From Quillaja saponaria (taxonomy: Eukaryota > Streptophyta > Magnoliopsida > Fabales > Quillajaceae): a stretch of DNA of 64,000 nucleotides. The DNA lies in NCBI GenBank assembly GCA_029379385.1, contig CM055612.1:8432001-8496000 (forward strand), given 5' to 3'. The position numbers were made by a program, and so were the translations under genes. This document shows positions 52,421 through 64,000 of the stretch, in pieces. A model generated the notes under the pieces. That model did no database searches. It worked only from the letters and a program-made list of their open reading frames with translations, and had not been told where the DNA came from. The stretch's first letter is position 1. Each line of letters begins with the position of its first letter.

Positions 52421-53728
52421 TTACAACTTCAACTCCTTATTAAATATCCAGCTAAACTTGACGCCATGTGGCTCCTTCTTTTGCGCTCGCTCATCGGCTC
52501 GCTCTTGCAGCTTCCTAATCCTCGGCGCTAGACCACACACAAAATCCTGCGCCCGCTTCCCATAGCCCGTCAATCCCTCCAGCTTCTCCAATCTCCACCG
52601 TTCGATGAAAAACTCCAAGATATCAGCATAATCATTGGCTGTATACACACCGAGCCGTTGAGTAACAGCAGAGAAATGGTCGAACAACCGTGGGTCCCGC
52701 CCATCAAACATCAAGTGGGCCGGCATTGTTATCTTCCTGTGCATCATATCAGCAATAGCCAACATTGAGGTAGTGGGGTCCACTTCTAGGAGCTTCTCTA
52801 CGATTCTAGCATAAGCATTCTCGTGCCGCTTTTCATCGGATGCAATGGTACCACAAATACGTGCAAGCACTGGATCACCGCCCTCCCTTGCCAAGCGAGC
52901 CGTGTTGCCATGTGATATAAACGTGGCTCGCTCTTGGAATGACGTGTATACAAAACCCAAATACGGGTTGTTTCCGGTTCCAGGATCCTACCAAACACGT
53001 GTATATCAATTAAAAAAAATATATAATATATTTTTGGAAACTTTTCTCAATTTTTTTTATAAAAAAAAGTAGAAAATTCATACTACTGATAAGTAAGAAC
53101 TCACCATGCCAGCTCCAATCAAATACTGGACAGTCCTTTCAATCATCTCCATATCAACCCGACCCGAAAGATAAAGATACGTCCTGAGCAAATCCCCATG
53201 CCTTTTTTCCTCAGCAGTCCAAGCCCGGATCCATTCCGCCCATGGGCCTGGGCTTGCCCCAGTCTGATCGTTGACTCCGTCAAGCCTGTTTATCATAGTC
53301 TGGTATGTAGGCAATGCGTCCTCCGTTATCATATCACCTACCAAAACCACGAAGTAATCATCTGGAAGCTCAGCCGTCCGATCTCGTAGGGCCCGCACCT
53401 GTTCGGTGAATTCATCAAATGGTAAAGTGGAGTCGGGTAAGAAGTTCTGGGGCTGCCAACTTCGCTCCACGGGTTTGAGTAGTGGTAGGACCCACTGGGA
53501 GGCCCAACTCTCAAGAGACTTGAACATCTCTATTTTATCTGGTGGCAATGAGGGGTGGATCTTTTGGGTTTTCATAGGGGTTGGTGGTGTTGTAGCCACG
53601 GCGCAGATAGTTGGTGGTGATCGGAGTCTGACGGTGGGGTTTCGTGGTTTCAGGTTGAGATGGGTTGGGTCTTGGACACGTGGGTTCCATGCAAGAGGTT
53701 GGGTGCTGAGGTAGCGGAAGGCCTGCAT
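52421..53728 (-). CDS. SAD: Stearoyl-ACP 9-desaturase, plastid, 396 aa, two exons
   Basis: A soluble plastid di-iron enzyme that puts the first double bond into stearoyl-ACP, using ferredoxin and oxygen, to make oleoyl-ACP. Exons on the minus strand: 53728-53105 and 52987-52421, GT-AG, phase 0. All six di-iron ligands are present: E136 (ITEDALP), E174 and H177 (EEKRHG), E227 (FQER), E260 and H263 (DEKRHE). The first motif is usually EENRHG; here Lys replaces Asn. A Ser/Thr/Pro-rich transit peptide covers about 40 residues. The frame stays open to an ATG at 53785 (415 residues). I prefer 53728 because a TATA box (53789-53796) lies only 4 bases from the upper ATG, and 396 residues is the normal precursor length. 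The end [11 protein letters not shown] fits the family. Confidence 0.94.
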
Positions 53729-53788
53729 TTTTCTTTTTTGTAATAACCGAGTGCTCAAGTTGAGAGTGACAACTGAGTTGGCCATTTA

Positions 53789-53796
53789 TATTTATA
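53789..53796 (-). promoter_or_regulatory. Likely TATA box of the desaturase gene
   Basis: TATAAATA on the minus strand. Transcription would begin near 53760-53765, downstream of the ATG at 53785 and upstream of the ATG at 53728. This decides the start chosen for the gene. Confidence 0.5.
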
Positions 53797-56700
53797 GGAA
53801 GGGTGTTGGTTAATTAGGACTCTTTTTGCATCTAATCACAATAATGCCCTAATTAATTCTTAGATAGTCTTTATAGTAATTCTAGGACAAGTAAAATGGC
53901 TTCACACACCTTAATTTTTATTTGGACAATTTTATAATTACCAAATTGATCTTTAAAATTGAAGGGTATTATGGTCATGCAGGAAATATCTGAGATAATT
54001 TTACAGCGTGGAAGGAAAATATTTGGTATGACTAAGATTTTTTTAAATTTTTTATTTTTTATATGACATTATTTTAAATGGGAGTTTGGTACGACCAAAT
54101 AAAATCAGGGGGTGCAGTGGTTTCGGAGATATTTGAAGTGGTTCCTGTGGGTTTTGAATGTTTGCCTTTGCATGGTGGGTGAATTTGAATTGCTTGAGTT
54201 GCCAACGGTTGCCACCGCATTAATCAACTCATGGGTATTACCGACATCTAATTTGATATATATTTTTTTAAAGTTATTTAAGTATTTTACCATTTTATAT
54301 GGTCTTTTTTTTTTTTTTTGGATCTTATTTTTAATTTTCAATGGTAAACTGTTGAATTACAAAAAGATGTATGTGAAGATTGAAAAACAAATTTTATATG
54401 GTTCTACTTAATTAAAAAAAAATTGATGGCAACATGTATATTAGGATTTGTTGGGAAGTTAATATTTATATAAAAGTTTGTTTGCAAATATGTTAAATTA
54501 GAATTAAAACTAATATTTAGAATTTTAATTACAATTATATCTTAAAATTAATGTGTTGATATATATAAGACCTTTGTTATTGTTTTTGAAATATTTTAAT
54601 AAATTAATTAATCATTGAGATTATTAATTTTGTTAAATTAATTTAGGTTTTACACCCCCCTTTCCCTCTAAATCTCCATCCATTCTCATAAATTCATTCC
54701 TTCCTAACCTGTACTACATCAAATTGGCATCAAAGCAAAATTCTTGTTCCGAGTAAAGAAAAAAACACACACACACACAAAGCCTGCACTGCCGCCTCAC
54801 TACTTCTATAGATGTCCCTATTGCCCTCATTCTCTTTCTTTCTTCTTCCTCTTCGTGGCAGCCATGGCAACCCTATTGAATTGATATTGTGCGACCATGT
54901 TTATAAGAAAATATAAAGATGATGAGAGTTCAACATTCCCATCAAAACATGTATAGATATACAACACATTGACTAATAAACAAACCACAAAACTCATGGG
55001 ATAAACCCAGTGGCTACAAGACTAGCCCATCGATAAAGCGTGTCACAACTCACATGCAAGTGATCGTCGAGCTGGCTTTTCTTGTGATCTAGGATTTTGT
55101 TTTAATAGGTCATTTGGTCTCGATTAAGAAAAAATACTTTGGTAGCTATTTTTTGTTATTATTTGGTGCTTTCTCAATTAGTTTCTTCATACCTTGAAAA
55201 TACATCAAACTCCTTGCTGGTTCTTGATTTCATAAAAGTTGCGGAACGCAATGATGGAGGCCCAGACTCCTACCATAAAGCAGAGATTGATATACCCAAT
55301 CATAAATCTCATGGCTAGGGTTGAGATTTCTGTCGATTATGGAGTGTTTTCTGACCGAACCAAAGGGGTCGATTACCCTAAAGCCTCAACTGATATTCAA
55401 AAAAATAAGTCGGTTTTTGGATTTTCAAATTCGGAATAATACAGGCGGGTTGGTCAGTTTTCGATTATAATATTGGGCCTCCACCTGTTTCGGCCCATTT
55501 AATATTTTAACTATACAAAATATTGTTAAGGCCCAATATTAACAAAGTTGGCCCAACACTTCAATTATCAAGTATTTCTTTCAAAAGCTATTGAATAGCC
55601 TGCATTTTGAGTTTCAACCCATTAACAAAAGAGGCCTATCAAGAAGTGTTTCAACACCCATGGATTTGATCTCTTTCTTTTCCTTGAAGATCCTTCCCAT
55701 TTCTTCCACTTGCATTATCCATGTCCATTTACACAAACACAAATTTACCTACTATTACAAATTGTATATGTATGTAACTAATTAGTAGCATTTAAATGGA
55801 CACTTCTAATGTAGCATTTATAATACTATTTACCTACTATTATAACTAATTACAATCTCACTCTCTCTATCTCAACACTCCACAAACACAAGAGGTTTAA
55901 GAGTAAGAAAGGTTGTAGTTGTTCTTAGTAACAAGGAACTATGTTGAATCAGTTTCTTTTTAGGCTTCTAATTTTAAAATTAACAAAGGCCAAGTTGGCT
56001 AAGTTTATTTGAGGCTCACTTAATCCCAAATAGTCAAATACCACTGAAAAAGACTAACTCATGATATTAAACACAATATGGGCTAGACGTACACCTAAGA
56101 AGTTGCACAACCTCATAATGAACAAGTCGAAAGGATAGCAGAGATCTCCGTTAACATGATCTTCATAGAAGCATACACACTGTGAAGTGTAGTGATAAGG
56201 TTGGGTGCCATTATTGTTTGCTAGCACTGTTTGCACATCAGGTAAGGTAAAATACTTTGATTATAGTACTGCCAAGCAACCAGGCGGCAATTCATTATGA
56301 ACAACAAATTCGTGTATAAAAGTAACGGATAAAGAAAACTTGTACAAAAATAACAATTGTATTATTTTTGTAAAATAGATTGATACAACCTCTGAATAAA
56401 TTTTTTTAAAGAAAAGAATGTATTCCTCTGACTCGATCTCCTTGAAAACTTTGCTTGATTTGATGGCTATGTAGCTTGATCCCGGATAAATTGATAAACC
56501 TCTTTCAAAAATGTGTTGTGGATGATTGTTAAGAAAGGTCTTGTGATCTCTGCAAGCACTTGACTTGATCGCAAAGATTTATGGCTTGTTTGAATCTCTG
56601 TTGTTTGAGAAAAAAAAGTATCTCTGTTGTTTAAGAAAGAAATGTAAAGGAGTTTCAAGAGCTTTTTTGCCTTAAGTTTTTTGCCTCTCTTCCAAGGCCA

Positions 56701-57660
56701 ATGTGAGGCCTTTTATAGGAGATGTGGCGTAGAAAACTTTGGTTGATGGAAGTAATTGATTTGTAAAGTGATTGAAAATAATTAACATTAACTTAAGGAT
56801 GATTAGAACATGATTGAAATTTATTTGAGAATATTAAAGGGTTATCAGATTCAATTTAATCAAATCAATATTTAATTATTCACTTAATTATAATTTGTCT
56901 TCAATCAACATTTAATCAATAAAGTAATGACAAATTGTCTTCAATTAACATCCAATTACTCAAGTACTTTGTCTCCAATCAACACTCAATTACACAAGTG
57001 ATTGACTATTCAACATTTGATTTAGCTAAGTATTAAGTCCAATCATCACTTAATTGGATAATTGTAATTGACTAATCAATATAGAATGTTATGTTTTAGT
57101 ATCAATTAGCCAAAATTATCCAATTAATAAATTTGTAAAATTTTAGTGTCTACATTCATTCCTAATAGAGCCAATTGTGCTAGTGTCCCATTGGTAGCAA
57201 AATTAGTAAACTCCAAGTTAGACCCCCTATATGATCATCTTCATGTGGCGTGGAGCCTTTACCCTTCCCACAACTACAGCGCACCATTGGCTAGGCATCC
57301 TCCTCTATGAAACTACTAAATAAAAGACCACCAATTTGGGTTCTGATCAATTATGACGGCCATATATTTTTGATATAGTGTCCGATCATGCAAAAAGAAC
57401 GGGATTGGAAAAGCGTGTAGTGTATGGTCGTGGTGGAAATCTGAATGCATGCTTGGTTATAGAGGAAAGAGGTGGCGCGACTGGGGAAGCACTCGAATGC
57501 TCAGTAGGTACGTGCTCGGAGCTCGGGTGAGCACTTGAGTGGTTAGATTAGTACCCAGGCGAGCTCGGGTGCTTAAAGAGTGATGGGCTCGACCTTTTGG
57601 GTTCTTGGTTAGGCTTGGCGAAAGGATACCGCAAGACTAGTCGGGCAATCCGCGACAGGC
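53797..57660. other. Long intergenic region with repeat remnants
   Basis: After the desaturase promoter I find no gene. A possible LTR relic lies at 54449-54760. A region of weak tandem repetition lies at 56840-57080 (units with TTGTCTTCAATCAACA). A GC-richer patch at 57360-57650 has repeated GAGCTCGGGTG motifs. Short open frames at 55239-55439 and 55591-55785 have no recognisable content. Confidence 0.4.
54449..54760 (+). mobile_element. Possible LTR relic with primer binding site
   Basis: A segment starting TGTTGGGAAG is followed, near 54723, by TTGGCATCAAAGC, which resembles the initiator Met-tRNA primer binding site TTGGTATCAGAGC with two changes. No second LTR or gag-pol was found. Weak call. 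Confidence 0.35.
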
Positions 57661-58079
57661 TATGAAGCACAGGTACCGATACTTTGGTACGATATGATAT
57701 GATACTGGTACGATGATTCGTCATTTTTCAAAAAATCACTATACTGGTACGGCTAGGATATGCTAAATTAAATAATTAAATAATTAAATAATATATATAT
57801 ATATATATAAAGAGCATTAAAAGAATAGTTGTAAAAACAAATAGTTAAGCTTCCAGCCATTGTAATTACACATGATCAAACAATTACATTATAAACTAAA
57901 ATAATAAAAGTAGTACAAAGCATTAAAAATAAATAAATAATTCATCCACCATGCAAGCCAAGCTGCAATCTGTCCAGAAAATAGGAATAAAACAAAATTA
58001 CAAGATAAGCACACTTAAACCAATAAAGGAGTACAATTACAAGCCATGATCAAGAAATTAAATAGAATCATCATTGACA

Positions 58080-60338
58080 TCATCATCATCAGTGAAAAGA
58101 ACTGATTCTAAATCTGGTTCTTCAAGAGACAAATTGGCAATCTCTAGAACTCCTACACCCTCCAATGGATCCCATTCATCTCCACCAATATCTCACATCT
58201 TGCTTTGTCCAATTGTATAACTGTCATTCTTCCTTAACAAGAGATGAAGATTTGTATGAATATACACCAAGTCTTCAGCTCTTTTGGGAGTCATCTTATT
58301 TCTTTTCATTGAGTGGATAAATGAATAAGTACTCCAATTTCTCTCACAGCAAGATGACGAACATGGTTGTGAAAGAAGCTTCAAAGTTACTTTTTGAAGT
58401 AAAGGTGTAGAAGCTCCATACACTAGCCATCATGCTTTTGGCTCTAAACTCCATCTATCTTGCAAGGAATCAAAGTCACCAAATATACCTTGTCTTCCTG
58501 AAAACCTTGCATATTCCATGGTAGCCATTTTTCTGTCATCTGGATTAGGAAAATATTTCCTCAAACACTTATTTCTCTCAACAGCAATTTTTGTGTCCAT
58601 ATGTGGAGGAACTTGATTTGATGCCTCAGCCAGCCATTCATCATTATAATATTTGCATGTTATGTATAAATATATGTTAGTTTATTCACTTGTTAGGAAA
58701 AAAAAAACATGAACTGGTCTATACAATCAAGAAAAAAAAAAGATTTGAATTATTATATTTATCTTGGGTTAGGGGTGTGCAGCTTTTAGTCCATCGATAA
58801 ATGAGAATAGAGTACACCACATCATAAAAGGTTGACTAATCATTTGCTTCCTTTCCCTCATGTCTTAATATGGTTGCCCTCACTTTTTCTATCATTGTAT
58901 CCCACATATCGTAGACCAAGTGAAGAGTGGGCTTATCAGTATCAGTAACACGAAGCATATCATAGATAGGAGCAGTAAAGGCAATGATGTAATCAACTTT
59001 ATCCCACCAAACATCATTTAAGATGATTTCCTTCACAATTGCTGTCTTTTCTACATCCTCCTCCTTGTAAGCAGTCCACTGATCACTAATAACCATAGTT
59101 TAGAGACCATGTTTTATGAGTTTGAATTTTTTTAATGTAATAATCACTGAAGCAAATCGTGTATCAGAAACTGCAAGCATCTTTAAAGGCACAAACTCAT
59201 TAAAAATAGTCATTCTTATTGAATGATTCATGATAAAATTTCTAATAAAAGCAGCTTTTTGAGAAGTTTCAGTAATCCAATAGCACTCAACATAAGCAAT
59301 TTCAATCCTTTTAGTATTCTTTGCTACACAATTATTCTTCAGGGAAAGATTTAAAGTGTGGACAACACATGGAGTCCAAAAAATTTGAGGATAGTCAACT
59401 TCATTAAGCATTCCCGCAGCCTTCCAAACAGGAGCATTATCAGTAATGACCTGGACCACATTCTTGTCTCCAACCTCAACAATTGCAGACCTAATCAAAC
59501 TAGCCATGTAAAACTTGTCTTTTTATTATTTAGACCCATCAATAGCCTTCAAGAATATTGGACATTCTTCAAATGTAGCCATAAAATTAATTAAAGGCCT
59601 ACACTGTGCAGCAGTCCATCCATCTGACACTATGCTCACACCCTTTTCTTTCCATGTCTTTTTTATTGGTTCAAGCATAGATTCAATGTGTGTTTTTTCT
59701 CTTTGCAACAAAGTGGTTCTCAAAGCATTGTAACCAGGAGGGATAAAACCAAAAATAACATTATTTGCAGCAAAAAAAAATGCACTGACATAATAACGAT
59801 TCCTAGCAAAGTGAAAAGGCAACCTAGCAGAGTAAAACATTCTAGCAATCTCACTTTTTAATTGTTCTCTAGTTGTAAGATTGAATGATTTTTCTAACAT
59901 ATTAGTTCCAGCACTATCGACCTTTCTTTTTCTAGAATCAAACATTCCACCAGCTGAATAGGAGGGGCTATGTGGGATATATGAAGAGTTAGGGGGCAAG
60001 GGAACATTTTTTGGCTTCAATTTTTGCTCAGCCTCTTCAACCAATTTCTTCATTTTAGCCAAATTTTCATTTTTCACTTTGGGACATGCATAAATCCCAT
60101 AATTAGGCAATTTTAACAAATGGGTCTTCACTCTAGAATATGAAGATTTGAACACACAAAGACAATAATTACATGCCCAGCTTTTGTTTGTAACCCCCTC
60201 TGCTCTTTCTTATACAGTTGGTACATATGCCCAAAGAGGATTGTGAACATCTTGCGGTTCATTGAAAGTAAATTGATTAGTAACATTACCACTAGTACTA
60301 AAATTAGCACTACTACTTATAGCTGGATTAGAAGACAT
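58080..60338 (-). pseudogene. hAT-superfamily transposase pseudogene (BED finger, DUF659, dimerisation domain)
   Basis: Minus strand from an ATG at 60338 (MSSNPAISSSANF). A BED zinc finger follows: NPLWAYV, ACNYCLCVFKSSYSRVKTHL, GIYACPKV. The DUF659 region has GVSIVSDGWTAAQCRPLINF and, after stops, VVQVITDNAPVWKAAGMLN and FWTPCVVHTLNLSLKN. Next are SDTRFAS and TAYKEEDVEKT. The C-terminal dimerisation block (58423-58193) shows CSSSCCERNWSTYSFIHS and then an acidic tail. Five in-frame stops (60210, 59526, 59523, 59100, 58836, lowest base given) break it, yet 60338 to 58836 keeps one frame without indels. At 58640-58790 about 150 bases look like a decayed intron plus a small deletion of the usual HCLAHSLNP stretch. 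It cannot be active. Confidence 0.88.
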
Positions 60339-61735
60339 AATCCTAATATAGTATCCTACAATCAAAATAATCACTAATCACTGCCAATTCCATGTATACA
60401 AAATTCAATATTTAAACAAGAGGCACTAGGCAATGGCATAACAATTACTAATTGAAAATGCAATAGCATATTAATAACACAAAGCAAATGCATCAGTACA
60501 TGTACAATTGAAGGTAATGCACTAATAATTATAATATCAATGATAAAGCATGCAGGCATTAATCAAAAAGCTATATGTAGTAATGTCAGGGCTCCACCTT
60601 TCTCTATAGCAGCACATATGTCACAACAGAAAAAAGAAATTCTAAAATACAATTAGCATAGTTTTGTGATACCTTTGTTACATACTCAATAGATTGTGAC
60701 ACAGAAAAGATATGTTTTTTTAAAGAAAAGGTCCTCACATACTATAAGAGATATTCACATATTGTCAAATACAGATACAAAATATGTTACACTCAAAATA
60801 GCATTACATACTAAATTCATATAAGGAAATGCTCTGAAGTTCAGTATCAAGATTTAGAATCTTGATCAGATAAAATACAAAGAGAAAATGATGAACACAT
60901 GTAAAGTACCTCATCCGATATTCCAAAAAAGTCTTGTTCTCTTCAACACATGATCAGAATCTACAGTATGGTAGTCAATAGCTAGGTTGTTGGTAGGAGG
61001 AGTCCTAGGGCGCTTTAAAATAGTTGTAACATACAAGTGCACAGAAGGAGAAACAGTAAACAGGCAAGCAGCATTTCAACCTAAGTCAAATAAATAGCAG
61101 CAACAGCAACAAGCCCATGCGTGACGGAAAGAAAGCCGAAAAAATGAAAGCTAAAAAAAGGCAGAAGTAGAAACTGTATGGCCATGCATAACACTAAGAA
61201 GAAGAAGCAGAAGGCAGGAGGTTCAGAGCCGTACCTGAAGGTAAGCCTGTGCGTGAAGACTGAAAAACTAAAATGAAAATGAAAAGTGATCTTCAACATT
61301 GGCCTTCAATGCTGTCATGGGAAATACAATAAATTACAGCTCCAATAGATAACAACCTTCAACGGCCTGAAGGGCCGATCTTCAACATCGGCCTGAAGAT
61401 CTCCATTCTCCAACAGTAACGAGCAAGCTTCAGGATGCAAAATGCTGAAATTGAAGGCTATCGTTGAAACACGAGGTTCAAACTTCAGAGTGTGGGCTCG
61501 ATGCAATTTCAGTCCAGATTAGGGATTCACATTAAAACGCTGCCGTTGTCTCTTTCTTTTTCTTTTTTATCACGTATCGGCTAATAATTTAGCCATTCAG
61601 TAGACTGTTAGCCACACCTACAAACTCCAGCCTTACCCAAGCCATCCTAGAAAATAAAAAAAAATAAAAAGAAATCCTGGTAATTATTGGGGATGTACCG
61701 GGGTGTCCCTCATGCGTTTTAGCACCCGGTACCCC
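60339..61735. other. 5' flank of the second hAT relic
   Basis: Probably non-coding transposon sequence between the transposase start and the right end. The short open frames have no recognisable motif. GC content rises at 61300-61500, which might be a remnant of captured or promoter sequence. Confidence 0.35.
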
Positions 61736-62663
61736 CCAGGGATCGGCTCTTTGGGAATTTTGGAGTGCCCGTACTTCAAAGGTGATAGGTCGTGCATGAT
61801 CGATCAGTCATAATTTAAGGCCAGGTGCTAGAAAATCAAGGAGGGTGGGGAGAAAAAGAGGTCACCGGTCATGAAGGAAGTAAAATGGATTTGGTGGTAT
61901 GGTCTTGTTGTAGTTTAACTCATGCAACACACAAGTCAAAAAATTCTAACAAAGGATAATGGTAGAGTGGAGAAGACATACTTATGGCTTGAAGAGTGAA
62001 GCCTCAGAAGGGGTAATGATTAATGTGAAAAATTAACGCCACCCTTAACTTCTTTTTATCAATGCGGAATTTTGAACTTTGAGTCAGCAAGTCAATGCCC
62101 ATAGATACATGCGCTTGGGCTTAAATTGAGCAACTTTAATGCTGATCGAAAATCCCCGAACGAGGTTTATGAGCATTCCAAGACTTGCTCATTGGATTGA
62201 TTTTTTTTAGGGGGCTAGTGATAATACTGTATTAACCTCATACAGTAAAAGACAATTATCATAATAACTCAACTATAGAATGACATTTTTGGATGATACA
62301 TACTATATATAGTTTGACATTATTCTCAAAAAGTTATACTTTTCACTTTGAGTCACGTTTACACTCTAGTCAAATACTGTATATTGATTTTTCCATCAGA
62401 GTGTCTCTGAGAATACTATAGTCACCCAATTTACTATCTAATAGGAATTCACATACTTGGATAGACTACCAGCTTAGTTAGATTGAGATTTAACAATGGC
62501 TATGTGGGGCTATGTGGACAAAAAGAAAGAAAGAAAGAGAAAATGGGAAATTAATTTGCAGTTGGCATATAAAAAAGTGCCATGTGCCACTATAATCATT
62601 GTTTTTTATTCAAGGAAAAAAAAACAAATACAAAAGCCTAGTTTATTTTTTTGAAAACCCAAA
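61736..62663. other. Intergenic sequence
   Basis: No gene is recognised. The stretch 62220-62420 contains short inverted motifs (ATACTGTAT, TATAGT) but no clear element ends. Confidence 0.35.
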
Positions 62664-63605
62664 GGACTAGTTTGATAGGTAAGAATGATTTTTACGGAAT
62701 TGGAATAGAAAAGAAAATGGGAATAAAATGCATTGGAATGGAATAATTATTTCATTTTATTGCCAGGTAGCAATAGTGAGAAATAGTCATTCCATTCTAT
62801 TTTTATTTATTTTCTATGTATTTATTAGATATGAAATAATATAAAAATTATGCTAAAAAGACAAAAATATCTCTCAATAGATAAAGTAATAAAAATATAA
62901 CATAATTTTATGAAATATATATATTTCTTAATTTTTTTTAAAAAATTATATTATTTATTTATTATTAATTAATTATTATTACTTACATTTATTTTATTTT
63001 TTCTTATTTTTATTAATATTTAAGTCTAAAATTACTTAACTAATTTATTTATAATTATATTATTTACTATGATATAAAGGGTATTTTTATCATTTGACTA
63101 AAATGAATTGATTTATTATTATTTTTATATACAAATTTTTTTTTATATAATTTATATTAATGTGATATGGAGGGTATTTTTGTCATTTGAATAAATTAAA
63201 TACATTAATTAATTAATTTATAATTATCATTTTATTAATATTCAAATTTTATATGGTTTTATATTAATGTGAGGATATTTTTGTCAATTGACTAAATTAT
63301 ATATATTTTTTATTTAATTAATTCATTTATTTACTAATATTCAACCTTTTATTTAATTATTTATTTTATGTGATAGAATAGTTTTTTTTTTTTTGTTTAA
63401 ATTTAACTGAATTAAGCTAATTCAATAGAAATATGAATGAACAATCTCACATCTTAGATGGGTTTGAGGATTCCTACTTTTATAAAATAAAATAGCTGGA
63501 ATGAAATAAGTATTCTGATACTAAAATTATACCAAACAAAAGAATGTCAATTTCATGAAATTATGAATGGAATAGAATATTCATTCTTACGTACCAAACT
63601 AGTCC
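62664..63605. mobile_element. 942-bp non-autonomous TIR element
   Basis: Inverted terminal repeats of 25 bp at 62664-62688 and 63581-63605 agree at 23 positions; the outer part reads GGACTAGTTTG. The inner subterminal sequence on both sides has GGAATGGAATA-type motifs. The body is A/T-rich and holds three imperfect copies of a motif like GATATGGAGGGTATTTTTGTC (near 63071, 63165 and 63272). No coding capacity. The target duplication is at most AAA, so the superfamily is uncertain. Confidence 0.75.
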
Positions 63606-64000
63606 AAATAGAATTGCAAGAAGAGGACCGATTAGGAATAAGTTGAGTGGCTTTGTAACTAGTTTCTATAAGAAACATAGGTGTGGGAATAAGTGTTAGA
63701 AGCTGAATTCTGAACAATTTGGGTTGGTCTGAATTTAGTTATATAAATTTATTGGTAAGCTGGAGGTTGTTGTTGATGCTAAACTTTTGATTCATCTCAT
63801 TCATAACGCACATATTTTATCTCACCATGGTAAACTTGTTATTGATGGTCACACATCAATGCTCACAGAAATACCTCAGGTGAATTTGTACCCAATGGCG
63901 AAACCACAGCCTAGGGCCTGGCATGGGCCCGGGCTAGGAATTTTCTAGAAAAAAAAAAATAGTTAGAAATTGTGGTTGGAGATGTCAAAAAAAATTTAGA
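63606..64000. other. Window end, possible start of another transposon
   Basis: No gene. At 63893-63935 the sequence AATGGCGAAACCACAGCC followed by a GC-rich GGGCCTGGCATGGGCCCGGG stretch resembles the terminus of a hAT element of the Tip100 type, cut by the window edge. Confidence 0.3.

Larger units (their letters stand above)
57672..61735 (-). mobile_element. hAT element, degenerate, tentative limits
   Basis: The left end reads GGTACCGATACTTTGGTACG. The right end, reverse-complemented, reads GGTACCGGGTGCTAAAACG. These share GGTACCG and a later ACG, as eroded terminal inverted repeats might. They enclose the second hAT transposase relic. No 8-bp target duplication could be confirmed, so both limits are uncertain. 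Confidence 0.4.

Noticed and set aside
53406..53714. 102-residue plus-strand frame
   Set aside because: Antisense to the desaturase first exon, where GC-rich codons leave the opposite strand open.
58761..58780. TAGGGGTGTGCAGC near the middle of the second hAT relic, resembling the MITE end
   Set aside because: It reads as the coding strand of the transposase (KSCTPL in reverse), so the likeness to the MITE terminus is probably chance.

Overview
This window is nuclear DNA from a eudicot plant. It is AT-rich, its genes have GT-AG introns (one looks GC-AG), plastid-targeted proteins are encoded without any plastid sequence context, and much of the space is old transposable elements. I cannot name the species from the sequence alone. 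Every call rests on reading translations and splice sites by eye; no database search was run.

Layout. At 1.7-2.2 kb there is a probable three-exon gene for a 77-residue unknown protein. A decayed RNase H-like (RVT_3) fragment follows at 2.9-3.3 kb, then an old full-length Ty1/copia retrotransposon at 3.94-8.60 kb (minus). A stretch of AT-rich sequence with short inverted-repeat elements runs to 16 kb. Six-exon SWEET1 (sugar uniporter, minus) lies at 16.0-17.9 kb. An unannotated gap of about 7.4 kb leads to an intronless PPR gene (25.6-27.1 kb, plus), which converges on five-exon PPD4, a thylakoid-lumen PsbP-domain protein (27.6-29.2 kb, minus). A small non-autonomous LTR element (TRIM) with perfect target duplication sits at 30.6-31.7 kb. 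An eight-exon GT47 exostosin-family glycosyltransferase follows (32.3-37.3 kb, minus).

The second half holds ten-exon ADH1 (40.9-43.9 kb, plus) with an anaerobic-response-like promoter, a degenerate BED/hAT transposase (44.3-45.9 kb), a broken FAR1-related/MULE-type gene carrying a SINE-like insertion (47.6-50.6 kb), a two-exon stearoyl-ACP desaturase (52.4-53.7 kb, minus), a second hAT transposase pseudogene (58.1-60.3 kb), and a 0.94-kb inverted-repeat element (62.7-63.6 kb).

The host genes are unrelated housekeeping or metabolic genes (sugar transport, organelle RNA processing, photosynthesis, cell-wall glycosylation, fermentation, fatty-acid desaturation). They do not form a cluster or pathway. 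I found no clearly new biological system. The most interesting observations are the TRIM with its internal dimeric minisatellite, the SINE-like insertion with long target duplications inside the FAR1-related gene, the possible link between one hAT relic and short TIR elements, the long direct repeats flanking that relic, the likely GC-AG intron, and the unknown 77-residue protein.
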